Shown piece by piece: positions 1 through 8,978 of a stretch of DNA of 64,000 nt. The position numbers and the translations under genes were made by a program. The notes beneath the pieces are model-generated. The model was not told the origin of the DNA, searched no databases, and saw only the letters and a program-made list of their open reading frames with translations. Position 1 is the first letter of the stretch. Each line of letters opens with the position of its first letter. This DNA is from Streptomyces narbonensis (lineage in GTDB: Bacteria; Actinomycetota; Actinomycetes; Streptomycetales; Streptomycetaceae): assembly GCF_014649015.1 (NCBI RefSeq), contig NZ_BMSF01000012.1:124001-188000 (forward strand), given 5' to 3'.

Positions 1-721
1 GCAGGGTGTCGTACAGCTCGTGGGAGACGTTCCCGAAGGGGATGGAGCTGCCGATCCCGGCGATGATGATCTCGGGGTCGGAGACGTGCTCGGCGCCGAA
101 GGTGACACTGCCGTACGGCTGGACGCCGACGAGCCGGACATCGGCCGGGCCGCCCGGGGCGGCGCGCAGGTAGCGGGCCAGGGCTCCGGTCGAGGCGCCC
201 GAGCCGACCCCGCCGACGACGGTGAGCCCGGCGGTCCCGTCCGGGCCGGCCGCTCGGGTCGCCTCCCGGATCCGGTCGGCGATCGCGCGGTAGCCGAGGT
301 AGTGGATGTCGTCGTGGTACTGCCGCATCCAGTGGTACTCGGGGTGTTCGGCGAGGATCTCGTGGATCCGCTCGACGCGCCGCTTCTGGTCGAGCTTGAG
401 GTCGCTGCACGGCTCCATCTGCTCCAACGTCGCTCCGAGCACGGCGAGTTGGGTGCGCAGGGTGTGGTCCACGGTGGTCGAGCCGACGATGTGACAGCGC
501 ATTCCGTACCGGTGGCAGGCCAGGGCGAGGGCGTACGCGTAGATGCCGCTGGAGCTGTCCAGGAGGGTGTCCCCGCGGCGTACGGTGCCGGTGTCCAGGA
601 GGTGGCGTACCGCCGCGAGCGCGGAGACCACCTTCATCGTCTCAAAGCGCAGGCAGACGAGCCGGTCGTCGAGACGTATCAGGTCCGGCCGGCCGATCGA
701 CTCCGCGATGTGCTGGTCCAT
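1..721 (-). CDS. SbnA-like PLP-dependent (cysteine synthase fold) enzyme, 3' end missing
   Basis: Fold-type II PLP enzyme related to cysteine synthase and to SbnA, which makes 2,3-diaminopropionate from O-phosphoserine in staphyloferrin B synthesis. The ATG at 721-719 opens about 240 codons that run off the left edge. The segment ETMKVVSALAAV (Lys about residue 30) fits the PLP lysine, DSSSGIYAYALA the substrate/Asn-loop region, and VVGGVGSGAST the glycine-rich phosphate-binding loop. It is the last visible gene of the metallophore operon and its start lies about 80 bp inside the end of the GHMP kinase gene. A kinase followed by a PLP beta-replacement enzyme suggests phosphorylation of Ser or Thr followed by replacement to give a diamino acid (inference). 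A plain cysteine synthase paralogue is possible but the context argues against it. Confidence 0.85.
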   Translation of the reverse strand, partial: MDQHIAESIGRPDLIRLDDRLVCLRFETMKVVSALAAVRHLLDTGTVRRGDTLLDSSSGIYAYALALACHRYGMRCHIVGSTTVDHTLRTQLAVLGATLEQMEPCSDLKLDQKRRVERIHEILAEHPEYHWMRQYHDDIHYLGYRAIADRIREATRAAGPDGTAGLTVVGGVGSGASTGALARYLRAAPGGPADVRLVGVQPYGSVTFGAEHVSDPEIIIAGIGSSIPFGNVSHELYDTL

Positions 722-1760
722 TCCGGAGCTCCTTGGTGGTGGTGTCGGTCGTGGGGGTCGTGAAGGTGCGGGTGGCGGGGATCCCGTGGGCCGCCAGGGC
801 GCGCAGACAGCCGTGGACGCGGCGCCGCACGCCCGGCGCCGCCGGGTCGAGGAGCACGCCCGCCACCGCGCCGCTGTGCGCGATCTGCACGCCCACCGCC
901 CCGACGCGGCGGGCGATGCCGGTCAGGGCGTCGAACTCGGGGTGTCCGAGCACCTGTTGGCCGCGTCGGGCGCTGGCAGTGGCGACCTCGCCCAGCAGGG
1001 CGGCGTCGCCGGTCGCCACGGCGAGTCGCAGTCGCGCGCGCAGCCGCTCGTAGGCGCGTACGTCGTCGGCGTCGGGTTCGGACGCGCGCAGGGCGAGCGT
1101 GTCCACGGGCGCCCCGCCGCCGAGCACGCACCCCACCACGACCAGCGGCGGCAGTGAGGGGCCGAGGGCTTCCAGGACCCGGCCCTCCCGCTGGGCGAAG
1201 AGCACGGGGCCGCCTCCGTCCAGCATCAGCGGATCGCAGGCGGTCTCGGCGCGGACCGCCAGGCGGGCGACCGTCCCGGGTGACAGGCACGCACCGTACG
1301 AGTCCGCGACCGCGCGGATCGCGGCGATGACGTCGCTGGTGGAACTGCCCATGCCCAGCCCCACCGGGATCTCACCGGTGAGGCGCAACTCCCCGCCGCA
1401 GGGCGGCTGTCCGGCCCGTTCAGCGCACGCGGCCACGGCGAGGGCCGCGGCCCGCGCGGCCTTGCTCCGGCCGGCCGGGACGACGGTGAGCGCCTCGGGC
1501 GGCGTGCCGGGGGCGCGGACGAACTCGGCGCCACTGCCCGGTCCGGCCATGGGGAGGGTGACCAGTCCGGCGCACCGCCGTCCGTCGTCATCGAGGAAGA
1601 CGCCTTGGAGGATCTCGCCGTGGTGACAGAGGGCGGACCCGGCACCGGTGACGGTGACGGCGCCGGTGACGGTGACAGCGCCGGTGACGGTGACAGCGCC
1701 GGTGACGGTGCCGGCGGCACGGGAGCGAGGGTCGTGGCGGGGGCGAGCGGCGGGGATCAC
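642..1760 (-). CDS. PduX-like GHMP-family kinase (probable L-threonine/serine kinase)
   Basis: GHMP-superfamily small-molecule kinase of 372 aa, most like the PduX L-threonine kinase group. CHHGEILQGVF near residue 45 is the family's N-terminal motif, and PVGLGMGSSTSDVIAAI is the GHMP ATP-binding motif. The GTG start at 1760 overlaps the DUF364 stop (GTGA), implying translational coupling. The first ~37 residues are a repeat-encoded extension (VTVTGA units) that the family normally lacks. The 3' end overlaps the downstream PLP gene by about 80 bp, so the last ~25 residues may be poorly conserved. In a cobalamin context PduX makes O-phosphothreonine. Here no cobalamin genes are seen and the neighbours are metal transport genes, so a phosphorylated precursor for the adjacent PLP enzyme is more likely (inference). 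Confidence 0.83.
   Translation of the reverse strand: MIPAARPRHDPRSRAAGTVTGAVTVTGAVTVTGAVTVTGAGSALCHHGEILQGVFLDDDGRRCAGLVTLPMAGPGSGAEFVRAPGTPPEALTVVPAGRSKAARAAALAVAACAERAGQPPCGGELRLTGEIPVGLGMGSSTSDVIAAIRAVADSYGACLSPGTVARLAVRAETACDPLMLDGGGPVLFAQREGRVLEALGPSLPPLVVVGCVLGGGAPVDTLALRASEPDADDVRAYERLRARLRLAVATGDAALLGEVATASARRGQQVLGHPEFDALTGIARRVGAVGVQIAHSGAVAGVLLDPAAPGVRRRVHGCLRALAAHGIPATRTFTTPTTDTTTKELRNGPAHRGVDRPAGPDTSRRPARLPAL
1645..1716. repeat. 18-bp tandem repeat, four copies
   Basis: Four head-to-tail 18-bp units (1645-1662, 1663-1680, 1681-1698, 1699-1716) with only a few base changes; the core is ggtgacggtgacagcg. They are in frame and encode the VTVTGA repeats at the N-terminus of the GHMP kinase, ahead of its conserved domain. 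Length change by slippage would alter the protein by multiples of six residues without frameshift. Confidence 0.9.
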
Positions 1761-2695
1761 GCGCCGCTCACCGTCCGATAGCGGTAGAGGACCGTCTCCT
1801 CGGCGCTGAACTGGGAGAAGGGGAAGGGTTCCGCGGAGAGCGCGGTGACACCGGAGCCGAGGAAGGCCCGGGCGACGGCGCTGCCGGTCTGCGCGTAGAC
1901 GACCAGGGGGATACCGCGGGAGCGGCAGCGGTCGAGGATCGTGTCGAACGAGCCGTTGCTCAGGGTCATTCCGGTGGCGACGACGGCCGCGGCCCGGTCG
2001 AGCACCTCGTGCATGTCGGCGGTGACGGGGTCCCCCCACTGGGTGGTCCTGAGGTTGAGGTCGCAGGGCAGCGGCCGGCCGCCGCGCGCTCGGATCGCCG
2101 CGACGAGCGGGTTGACGACGCCGATGAGGCCCACCTCGGCACCCTCCTCGATGTCCAGCAGGCCGGCGATGGCCGCGTCCCGGGCCTTCGCACGGACCTC
2201 CGGGGTCCCGGCGGGGAGGGTGACCGGTTCGGCGTCGCCCGCCGCGCCGGCCGCCCGGTGCGGGCGGACCTCGGAGAGGTAGGCGTCGAGCGCGGCGATC
2301 CGCAGCGGGCGCGGGGCCTCGCGGAGGAGCACGTCGAGCGGGGTGCCGGAGGAGTCGCGGCAGATCGCCGGGTCGATCTCCCCTGCCTCGAAGGCGCAGC
2401 CGCCGAACGAGCCGCCGAGGCGGACGAGGACGTACTGGTTGAGGTAGGTGGTGTCACCGCCGGCGAGGCGGGTGCCGTGGTGGATCCAGAAGACGCTGGT
2501 CGCGACGAGCTCGGAGGGCAGCGGCCCGTGCTCACCGGCGAGGACGGCCTCGACGAGTCCGTCGACGGACGTTGCGGCGGGAGGGGCGGAAGGAGTGGCA
2601 GGGGTGGAAGAGCTCGAAAGGGTGGAAGGGGTCGAAGAGCTCGAAGGGGTCGAAGGGGTCGAATAGGTCGAAGGGGTGCGGATCATCCGGTTCAT
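1757..2695 (-). CDS. DUF364 (putative heavy-metal chelation) protein
   Basis: A 312-aa protein with the DUF4213 plus DUF364 arrangement. VLDRAAAVVATGMTLSNGSFDTILDRCRSR-type text near the C-terminus and GIPLVVYAQTGSAV match the DUF364 pattern of a nucleotide- or metal-binding Rossmann-like domain. The ATG at 2695 was chosen because it lies 11 bp after the ATPase gene ends and gives a full-length protein. The first ~45 residues are Ser/Thr/Pro low complexity encoded by a degenerate repeat and are probably disordered. The stop overlaps the kinase start by 4 bp. DUF364 proteins are often linked to metal transport in bacteria and archaea, but their chemistry is not established. Here it sits between the importer genes and the two biosynthetic enzymes. 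Confidence 0.85.
   Translation of the reverse strand: MNRMIRTPSTYSTPSTPSSSSTPSTLSSSSTPATPSAPPAATSVDGLVEAVLAGEHGPLPSELVATSVFWIHHGTRLAGGDTTYLNQYVLVRLGGSFGGCAFEAGEIDPAICRDSSGTPLDVLLREAPRPLRIAALDAYLSEVRPHRAAGAAGDAEPVTLPAGTPEVRAKARDAAIAGLLDIEEGAEVGLIGVVNPLVAAIRARGGRPLPCDLNLRTTQWGDPVTADMHEVLDRAAAVVATGMTLSNGSFDTILDRCRSRGIPLVVYAQTGSAVARAFLGSGVTALSAEPFPFSQFSAEETVLYRYRTVSGA
2596..2680. repeat. Degenerate short tandem repeat in DUF364 N-terminus
   Basis: Imperfect 9-12 bp units built from gtcgaa/gtggaa-gggg (for example tcgaaggggtcgaaggggt) repeat through this stretch. They encode the Ser/Thr/Pro-rich leader of the DUF364 protein. Confidence 0.7.
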
Positions 2696-2706
2696 GGCTT
2701 TCCTTT

Positions 2707-3512
<806 letters not shown>

Positions 3513-3516
<4 letters not shown>

Positions 3517-4748
3517 AGCTCCCCCCTCCTGCGCAGGACGAGGAGGAAGAGCGGTACGCCGAGGAGGGCGGTGATGACGCCCACCGGCACCTCACGGGGC
3601 GCGAAGGCGATCCGCGCCAGCGCGTCCGTCCAGACCAGGAACACCGCTCCGGCGAGCGCCGCGCAGGGCAGCAGCACCCGGTGGAGCGGACCGACGAGGA
3701 AGCGCACCCCGTGCGGGACGATCAGCCCGACGAAGCCGATGGCCCCGACGGTGGCCACCGCCACGGCGGTCAGCGCGGCCGTGACCACGAGGAGCAGCGT
3801 CCGGGTGTGCCGCACGCCGATCCCCAGGGAGGCCGCGGTGTCGGTTCCGAAGGAGAGCCCGTCGAGGGCGGTGGAGCAGAGCCACGCGACCGCGAGCCCG
3901 AGCGGAGTGACGATCGCGCAGACCACGACGGAGTTCCAGCGGGCCGGGGCCAGCGAGCCCAGCAGCCAGTGGGTGACGGCCCGTGTGGTGTCGGCGTCCG
4001 CCGAGGCCATGAGGACGAGGGAGGTCAGGGCGGTGAACAGTTGGCCCACGACCACGCCGGTGAGGACGATGCGGACGGAGTCCAGCCCGCTGCGGCGCAG
4101 CAACAGGAGGAGCAGCGCGAAGGAGAGCAGGGCGCCGACGAGGGCGCCGCCGGTGACCCCGAGCGCGCTCGCGCCCACGCCGAGGACGACGACGGTGACG
4201 GCTCCGGTCGAGGCGCCCGAGGAGACGCCGAGCAGGTAGGGGTCGGCGAGCGCGTTGCGGGTGACCGCCTGGAGCACCGTGCCGCACACGGCGAGCGAGG
4301 CGCCGACGAGGGCGGCCATCAGCACGCGCGGCAGCCGCAGGTCCCAGACGAGGGAGTCCATCAGTGGAGGCAACGGCTCGACGTCCAGGCCGAGACGGGC
4401 GCCGAGGACACGGCCGAGACCGGTCCAGCCCACATCGGCGGTGCCGACGCGGACGGCGACCGCGACGGAGCCGAAGAGGACGCCCACGGCGAGGACGAGG
4501 ACCGCCACCCTGGCCACCACGGACCGACGGGCGGTCCGGGCGGAACCGAAACCGACGGAACCGAGGTAACCGTTTGCGCCAGAGGGCCCGACGGCATCCG
4601 GGGACGCGACGGCACCGGCGGACCCGACGGCATCCGGGGACGCGACGGCACCGGCGGACCCGACGGCAGCAGGGGACGCGACGGCACCGGCGGACCCCAC
4701 GGCCAGGAGGTCGGCGGCCTCCCCCCGGCCGACCGGATCAGCGCGCAT
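3513..4748 (-). CDS. FecCD-family metallophore ABC transporter permease
   Basis: Membrane subunit (411 aa) of the importer. The FecCD core begins about residue 75, with about ten hydrophobic segments, the motif LRLPRVLMAALVGASLAVCGTVLQ at the usual place, and the GFVGLIVPHGVRFLVG region that contacts the ATPase. A single permease gene implies a homodimer. The N-terminal ~60 residues are a repeat-encoded Ala/Gly/Ser/Val/Pro tail (AGAVASPDAVGS, three units) that normal FecCD proteins lack. The start codon lies inside the end of the lipoprotein gene (11-bp overlap), and the stop overlaps the ATPase start. Confidence 0.92.
4585..4692. repeat. 36-bp tandem repeat, three copies
   Basis: Three adjacent 36-bp units (4585-4620, 4621-4656, 4657-4692) are nearly identical, followed by a short partial copy. 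They encode three 12-residue repeats in the cytoplasmic N-terminal tail of the FecCD permease. This is the third gene of the same operon with an in-frame repeat at its N-terminus. Confidence 0.9.
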
Positions 4749-5772
4749 ACCCGAGGTCCTTCATCCCGTCCGCGAGCAGTCCCAGGGTGTGCACCGAGCG
4801 CACCGAGGGGTCCAGCTCGATGCCCGGCACTTCGAGGATCTTGTCGTCGCGGACCGCGGCCAGCCGGGAGATCACCGGGTGCGCGGCCATCGAGGCCCGC
4901 TTCTCGGCGGCGCTGTCGCCGGGCCGGCCGCGCTCGGACAGGTCGCCGATCACGATGAAGTCCGGTTCCCGCTTGGCGACTTCCTCCCAGGAGACCTCCG
5001 GCCAGTCCTCGTCGACGTCGTCGAAGGCGTTCTTCGCGCCGACGATCCGGCTCATCTCGCTGGGCAGGCCGGTCCCGCCCGCCACGTACGGCATGCCGTT
5101 GAAGACGGAGTAGAGGTAGACGACGGTCGGCCGGTCCGCACCTTCGGGGACCTTGGAGGCGGTCGCCCCCGCCTTGGCGACGGCGGCTCGCTGGCCTGCG
5201 GCGAGCGCACCGGCCCGCTTCTCGGCCCCGAAGACCTTGCCGAGGTTCTCGTAGTCGGAGAAGAGGAGCTCGAAGGGGGTCTTGCCGGCCTGGTTCCGCT
5301 CCGGGCAGTCCACGGCGCTCACGAAGGTGGGGACCTTGAGCGCGTCCAGTTCCTCACGGGTGCCGGCCCGGTCCTGGGTGAACAGGTCGGCGGATCCGGC
5401 GAGGACGAAGTCGGGTGTGGCCGAGCGGAGTTGTTCGGCCGTGGCGATCTTCGGTGCGATGACGGGCACCTCGGCATAGGCGGCCTGGTACCGCGCCGGG
5501 ATCTTCGTCTTGAGGTTGGCCGTTCCCGCCATCCGGTCCTGGAGCCCGAGTTCGAGGAGGGTCTCGGTCGAGGACTGGTCCAGGGCGACGGCCCGCTTCG
5601 GGGACCCGCCGAGGGGGATCTCGCGGCCGCAGCTGGTGACGGAACCCGCCACGGCGGACGCCCCGCCGGCGGGACTGGCGTCCGGCGCGGAGCGGTCGCC
5701 GCTCGCCGTGGAGCAGCCCGCGGTGGCGAGGAGGACGGCCAGGGCGATGCCGAGGCGGGTGGGGTGGCGCAT
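4738..5772 (-). CDS. Metallophore-binding lipoprotein (FecB/FepB type)
   Basis: Solute-binding component of 344 aa. The N-terminus is a lipoprotein signal peptide with lipobox LLATAGC (Cys about residue 20), so it is anchored to the outer face of the membrane. The mature part follows the periplasmic-binding-protein 2 pattern for siderophores: PKRAVALDQSSTETLLELG early on, then TPDFVLAGSADLF, and a long bridging helix. The ATG at 5772 has an upstream purine-rich GGAGA. It is the first gene of the operon and is divergent from the MFS gene. The Fur/Zur-type box at 5888-5902 lies between the two starts and probably controls both. Confidence 0.92.
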   Translation of the reverse strand: MRHPTRLGIALAVLLATAGCSTASGDRSAPDASPAGGASAVAGSVTSCGREIPLGGSPKRAVALDQSSTETLLELGLQDRMAGTANLKTKIPARYQAAYAEVPVIAPKIATAEQLRSATPDFVLAGSADLFTQDRAGTREELDALKVPTFVSAVDCPERNQAGKTPFELLFSDYENLGKVFGAEKRAGALAAGQRAAVAKAGATASKVPEGADRPTVVYLYSVFNGMPYVAGGTGLPSEMSRIVGAKNAFDDVDEDWPEVSWEEVAKREPDFIVIGDLSERGRPGDSAAEKRASMAAHPVISRLAAVRDDKILEVPGIELDPSVRSVHTLGLLADGMKDLGYAR

Positions 5773-5887
5773 GGAAGGTCTCCGGTCTGCGGGGGGGGCC
5801 TGGACAGGCGTGGATGCCGGGCAGGCGTTTCGGGCGTGGCTGTTGTCGTGCACCGGGCAGGAGTGCCGCGTTCGAAGGGTACTGTAA

Positions 5888-5902
5888 TGGTATTCATTTT
5901 CA
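5888..5902. promoter_or_regulatory. Candidate Zur/Fur-family operator in divergent metallophore promoter
   Basis: The 15-mer TGGTATTCATTTTCA is embedded in a 19-bp partial palindrome (AATG...CATT ends). Its right half, ATTTTCA, exactly matches the half site of the actinobacterial Zur box (consensus about TGAAAATGATTTTCA as I recall it). The left half matches at 4 of 7 positions. It is also compatible with a general Fur-type site and unlike the IdeR/DmdR TTAGGTTAGGCT pattern. It lies in an AT-rich island 116 bp upstream of the lipoprotein start and 51 bp upstream of the exporter start. Confidence 0.55.
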
Positions 5903-5952
5903 TTAACTACTCCGGGGGGTGCGCCCCCCTGTCTCCGAGGAGCACCCACACC

Positions 5953-7278
5953 GTGGCGACCACACCCACGCCCACAGCACCCAAGTCCACGACCCCGCGA
6001 CCGCGTTCGGTCCTCCGCGACACCGCATTCCTGCGTCTGTGGGCGGGCACCACCGCCTCCGGACTCGCGACCTGGGCCCTGCCTTTCGTCCTCGGACTCG
6101 CCGTGCTGCACCGCGACCTCGGCGCCGCCGGCCTCGGCCTGGTCCTCGCCGCGCGCACCGCCGGCTTCCTCGCCGCCGTCGCCGTCGGCGGCGTGCTCGC
6201 CGACCGCCACTCCCGCCGCGCGGTCGTCCTCTGGTCGGCCCTCGCTGCGGCTGCCGCCGCGCCCCTGCTCGCCGCCGGACTCGGCCGCTCGCTGGTGCTG
6301 ATGACGGCCGCCGCCGCACTCGCCGGCGCCGGGCAGGGCGCGTGCCGCCCGGCGTTCCAGGCGCTCACCGCCGAAACCGTCGACCCCGAGCGCCGCCAGC
6401 AGGCCAACGCCGCCATGACCATGGCCGTACGCGGTTCCACCCTCGCCGGCCCCGCCCTGACCGCACTGCTCGCCGCCTTCCTGGACATCGGGACACTGCT
6501 GCTCGGCATCGGCCTGCTCTGGCTCGTCGCCGCGCTCGTCCCCGGCAAGGGCGCCGCGACCGGCCCGGCCACCACGACGGACCCGGCCGTCGCATCCGCA
6601 CCGCGCGCCGGCTTCCGCGCCGAGTTCCTGGAGGGCATACGCGAGGCGCGGCGCCACCCGTGGTTCCTCGCCGGACTGGCCGCCCTCGTCGCGGTCATCG
6701 CCCTCGGCTACTCCGCGACCAGCGTCGCGCTGCCCCTCATCAGCAGGGACCGCTACGACACCCAGTGGGTGCTGGCCGCGGCCATGACCGCGTACACCGT
6801 GGGCGCGCTCGCCGGAGCGCTGGTCATCGCCCGGCTGCGTCCGCGATCCCAGGGCTGGGCCGCCTTCGCCGGACTCGCCGCGTACGGCTTCGCGCCGCTG
6901 AGCCTGATGCTGCCCGTGCACCCGCTCGTGGTCGTCGCCGCGTACGCCGTCGCCGGGATCGGGATCGAGCTGTTCAACGTGCCCTGGTTCACGGCCACCC
7001 AGCGCGAGGTCGCCCCGGACAAGCTGGCCCGCGTCTCGTCGCTGGACTTCCTCGTGTCGTACGGCCTCGCCCCGGTCGGCCTGGCCCTGATCGCTCCGGC
7101 CATCGACGCCTTCGGGGTCACGCCGGTGCTCGGCGTCTGCGCCGCCGCCTGCTTCCTCGTACCGGCAGCGGCGGCACTGACCCCCACGGCCCGCCACTTC
7201 GCCCCCACGGCCCCGGCTCCCGCTACAACGCCGACCCCCACCCCGACTACGACTACGACTACGACTGCGACGGACTGA
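5953..7278 (+). CDS. MFS exporter, EntS-like (probable metallophore efflux)
   Basis: Major facilitator superfamily protein of 441 aa with about 12 hydrophobic segments. After a short cytoplasmic N-terminus the text FLRLWAGTTASGLATWALPF and GGVLADRHSRRAVV match the MFS_3/EntS group, which exports siderophores. The GTG at 5953 was chosen because GAGGAG sits about 10 bp upstream; an upstream ATG at 5888 would start inside the operator. The C-terminus is a Thr/Pro tail encoded by a tac-gac type microsatellite (about 7240-7272). Divergent from the importer operon, it would export the apo-metallophore made by the enzymes of that operon (inference). Confidence 0.88.
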   Translation: MATTPTPTAPKSTTPRPRSVLRDTAFLRLWAGTTASGLATWALPFVLGLAVLHRDLGAAGLGLVLAARTAGFLAAVAVGGVLADRHSRRAVVLWSALAAAAAAPLLAAGLGRSLVLMTAAAALAGAGQGACRPAFQALTAETVDPERRQQANAAMTMAVRGSTLAGPALTALLAAFLDIGTLLLGIGLLWLVAALVPGKGAATGPATTTDPAVASAPRAGFRAEFLEGIREARRHPWFLAGLAALVAVIALGYSATSVALPLISRDRYDTQWVLAAAMTAYTVGALAGALVIARLRPRSQGWAAFAGLAAYGFAPLSLMLPVHPLVVVAAYAVAGIGIELFNVPWFTATQREVAPDKLARVSSLDFLVSYGLAPVGLALIAPAIDAFGVTPVLGVCAAACFLVPAAAALTPTARHFAPTAPAPATTPTPTPTTTTTTTATD

Positions 7279-7305
7279 CGGGCCGCCCCAGGTGAGCGGA
7301 GACCG

Positions 7306-7327
7306 TGTCGGACCCCTCCGATACGGT
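7306..7327 (+). promoter_or_regulatory. PafBC/RecA-NDp-type DNA-damage promoter
   Basis: TGTCGGAC, then exactly 8 bp, then TACGGT. This fits the actinobacterial RecA-independent damage promoter pattern TGTCRGtg-N8-TAnnnT recognised by PafBC. It lies about 32 bp upstream of the ATG at 7359, a normal distance for a short leader. Confidence 0.6.
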
Positions 7328-7358
7328 CTCTGGTCTACGACGACACACGGGGGCAGGA

Positions 7359-8024
7359 ATGACCATTCACCGTCCGGGCTTGCCGGAGGACCTTCCGACG
7401 GGCGAGGCGCTGTGGGCCCGGTGGGCACTGCTCGCCGCGGTCGGCGCGACCACCGAGGACGAACAGCGCCGGAGCGGCTACCGCACCGGAGTCTGGATCG
7501 ACGCCGAGGGCCTCCACTACGACGACGCCGGCTGCACCTGGTGGACCCTGTCCCGGATGGGTGAAGGACGGTTCGTGCTCTACGGCGAGGACGAGTCCAG
7601 CGACGTCAAGTGGCACAAGCCGCCGATCGACATGCTCACGGGCGGCCCGGAATGGCTCCCCTACGACGAACTGCGCGACCGGCTCGAAGGCAACGAGCTG
7701 GGCTGTGTCTACTGGTACGAGCACGGGACCTGGGCCCGCGCGCCGTACCCCGCCGACCTGCGTGACGACGGCCTGGACTGCGGCATGAGCGACTTCGTCG
7801 ACCGGGCCCGGGCACTGTCCGACCTGTCCGACCGCGTCGACGGCAGCACCGACGGGCCGAGCGCCGACACGCTCCTGGCCGCGGCCGAGGCGCACCGGCT
7901 GGAGCCGGGACAGCTGCTGGAGCGGCTGCGTCCCACCGGCCCGGACGGCGAACCGCTGGACCTCCCGGCCGTCGCCAGGGCCCTGGCCCTCGCGGGCCTC
8001 ACCGTCCCGGCGGCGGCTCCCTGA
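7359..8024 (+). CDS. Hypothetical protein (possibly DNA-damage inducible)
   Basis: A 221-aa soluble protein without signal peptide or membrane segment; I do not recognise a named family. It is rich in Trp, Tyr and Asp in the first 130 residues (for example GVWIDAEGLHYDDAGCTWW and CVYWYEHGTWARAPY), suggesting a compact beta-rich domain, followed by an Ala/Leu-rich helical C-terminus. ATG at 7359 follows the purine-rich GGGGGCAGGA. A PafBC-type promoter lies immediately upstream, which is the only clue to regulation. It stands alone between the MFS gene and the DJ-1/PfpI gene. Confidence 0.8.
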   Translation: MTIHRPGLPEDLPTGEALWARWALLAAVGATTEDEQRRSGYRTGVWIDAEGLHYDDAGCTWWTLSRMGEGRFVLYGEDESSDVKWHKPPIDMLTGGPEWLPYDELRDRLEGNELGCVYWYEHGTWARAPYPADLRDDGLDCGMSDFVDRARALSDLSDRVDGSTDGPSADTLLAAAEAHRLEPGQLLERLRPTGPDGEPLDLPAVARALALAGLTVPAAAP

Positions 8025-8120
8025 CCCACCCCCGGATGCACGAATCCACAGGTCGGAGCCGACGGGACGGTATTCCCCCCGGAGCCATCGGACTTCCCAT
8101 GCCGGACATCGGTTTCTCCA

Positions 8121-8149
8121 TTGGAAACCTCTCGGCGGCGGGCATAGCG
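8121..8149 (+). promoter_or_regulatory. Candidate sigma-70-type promoter for the PfpI gene
   Basis: TTGGAA and ATAGCG hexamers are separated by 17 bp, about 41 bp upstream of the ATG at 8191. The -35 match is good, the -10 moderate. Confidence 0.45.
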
Positions 8150-8190
8150 TCGAAGACATCGCCGCACCGACGACCCTGGGAGCCCCTCGC

Positions 8191-8886
8191 ATGTCCAAGA
8201 TCCTTTTCGTGATGACCGGCGCCGACCACTGGACGCTCGCCGACGGCACCAAGCACCCCACCGGCTTCTGGGCGGAGGAGGCCGTGGCGCCGTACGAGGT
8301 GTTCAAGGCCGCCGGTCACGAGGTGGTCGTGGCCACGCCCGGCGGCGTCGTCCCCACGGTCGACCGGGGCAGCCTCGCCCCCGAGGTCAACGGCGGCCAG
8401 GAGGGCGCCGACAAGGTCGCCGCCACCCTTGCCTCCATCGACGAGATCAAGCACCCGATCACCCTGGAGGACGTGCGCCTCGACGACTACGCGGCCGTGT
8501 TCTACCCCGGCGGCCACGGCCCCATGGAGGACCTCGCCGTCGACCCGGTCTCCGGCCGGATCCTGGTCGACGCCCTCGCCTCTGGCAGGCCCCTCGCCGT
8601 CGTCTGCCATGCCCCCGCCGCGATGCTCGCCGCAACGAAGGACGACGGGACCAACGCCTTCGCCGGCTACAAGGTCGCCGCCTTCACCAACGCCGAGGAG
8701 ACCCAGGCCGGCCTCGCCGACAAGGCCAAGTGGCTCCTGGAGACGCGCCTCGTCGAGGCCGGCGTGGACGTCCAGGTCGGCGAGCCGTGGGTGCCGAACA
8801 TCGTGGTCGACCGCAATCTGGTCACCGGCCAGAACCCGTCCTCCTCCGCCCCGCTCGCGACGGAGGTCCTCAAGAAGCTGAACTGA
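8191..8886 (+). CDS. DJ-1/PfpI-family class I glutamine amidotransferase-like protein
   Basis: A 231-aa member of the DJ-1/ThiJ/PfpI superfamily, in the HchA/glyoxalase III-like subgroup by length. The nucleophile elbow is AVVCHAPAAM with Cys near residue 138 and the adjacent His. YPGGHGPMEDL is the preceding conserved glycine-rich loop (oxyanion side). TFWAEE-type text near residue 30 (GFWAEEAVAPYEVF) supplies the conserved Glu. Such proteins remove reactive aldehydes or act as stress chaperones; the exact activity cannot be told from sequence. A LysR regulator follows 92 bp downstream on the same strand. Confidence 0.9.
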   Translation: MSKILFVMTGADHWTLADGTKHPTGFWAEEAVAPYEVFKAAGHEVVVATPGGVVPTVDRGSLAPEVNGGQEGADKVAATLASIDEIKHPITLEDVRLDDYAAVFYPGGHGPMEDLAVDPVSGRILVDALASGRPLAVVCHAPAAMLAATKDDGTNAFAGYKVAAFTNAEETQAGLADKAKWLLETRLVEAGVDVQVGEPWVPNIVVDRNLVTGQNPSSSAPLATEVLKKLN

Positions 8887-8978
8887 CCGCGGCCCCGGCC
8901 CGGTCCCACCACCGACCACGACCACGACCACGACCACGAACCGAAAGCACCGCCCCCTTCCAGGCCATTCCCCTGACT

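Noticed and set aside
20..763. Plus-strand ORF covering the left edge
   Set aside because: Antisense to the SbnA-like gene, whose minus-strand translation has clear PLP-enzyme motifs.
2600..2680. Possible CRISPR-like array in the short repeats
   Set aside because: Units are contiguous 9-12 bp simple repeats inside a coding frame, with no spacers. No CRISPR array was seen in the window.
8911..8938. accacg microsatellite between PfpI and LysR genes
   Set aside because: Short simple repeat without dyad or conserved form; no basis for a regulatory claim.
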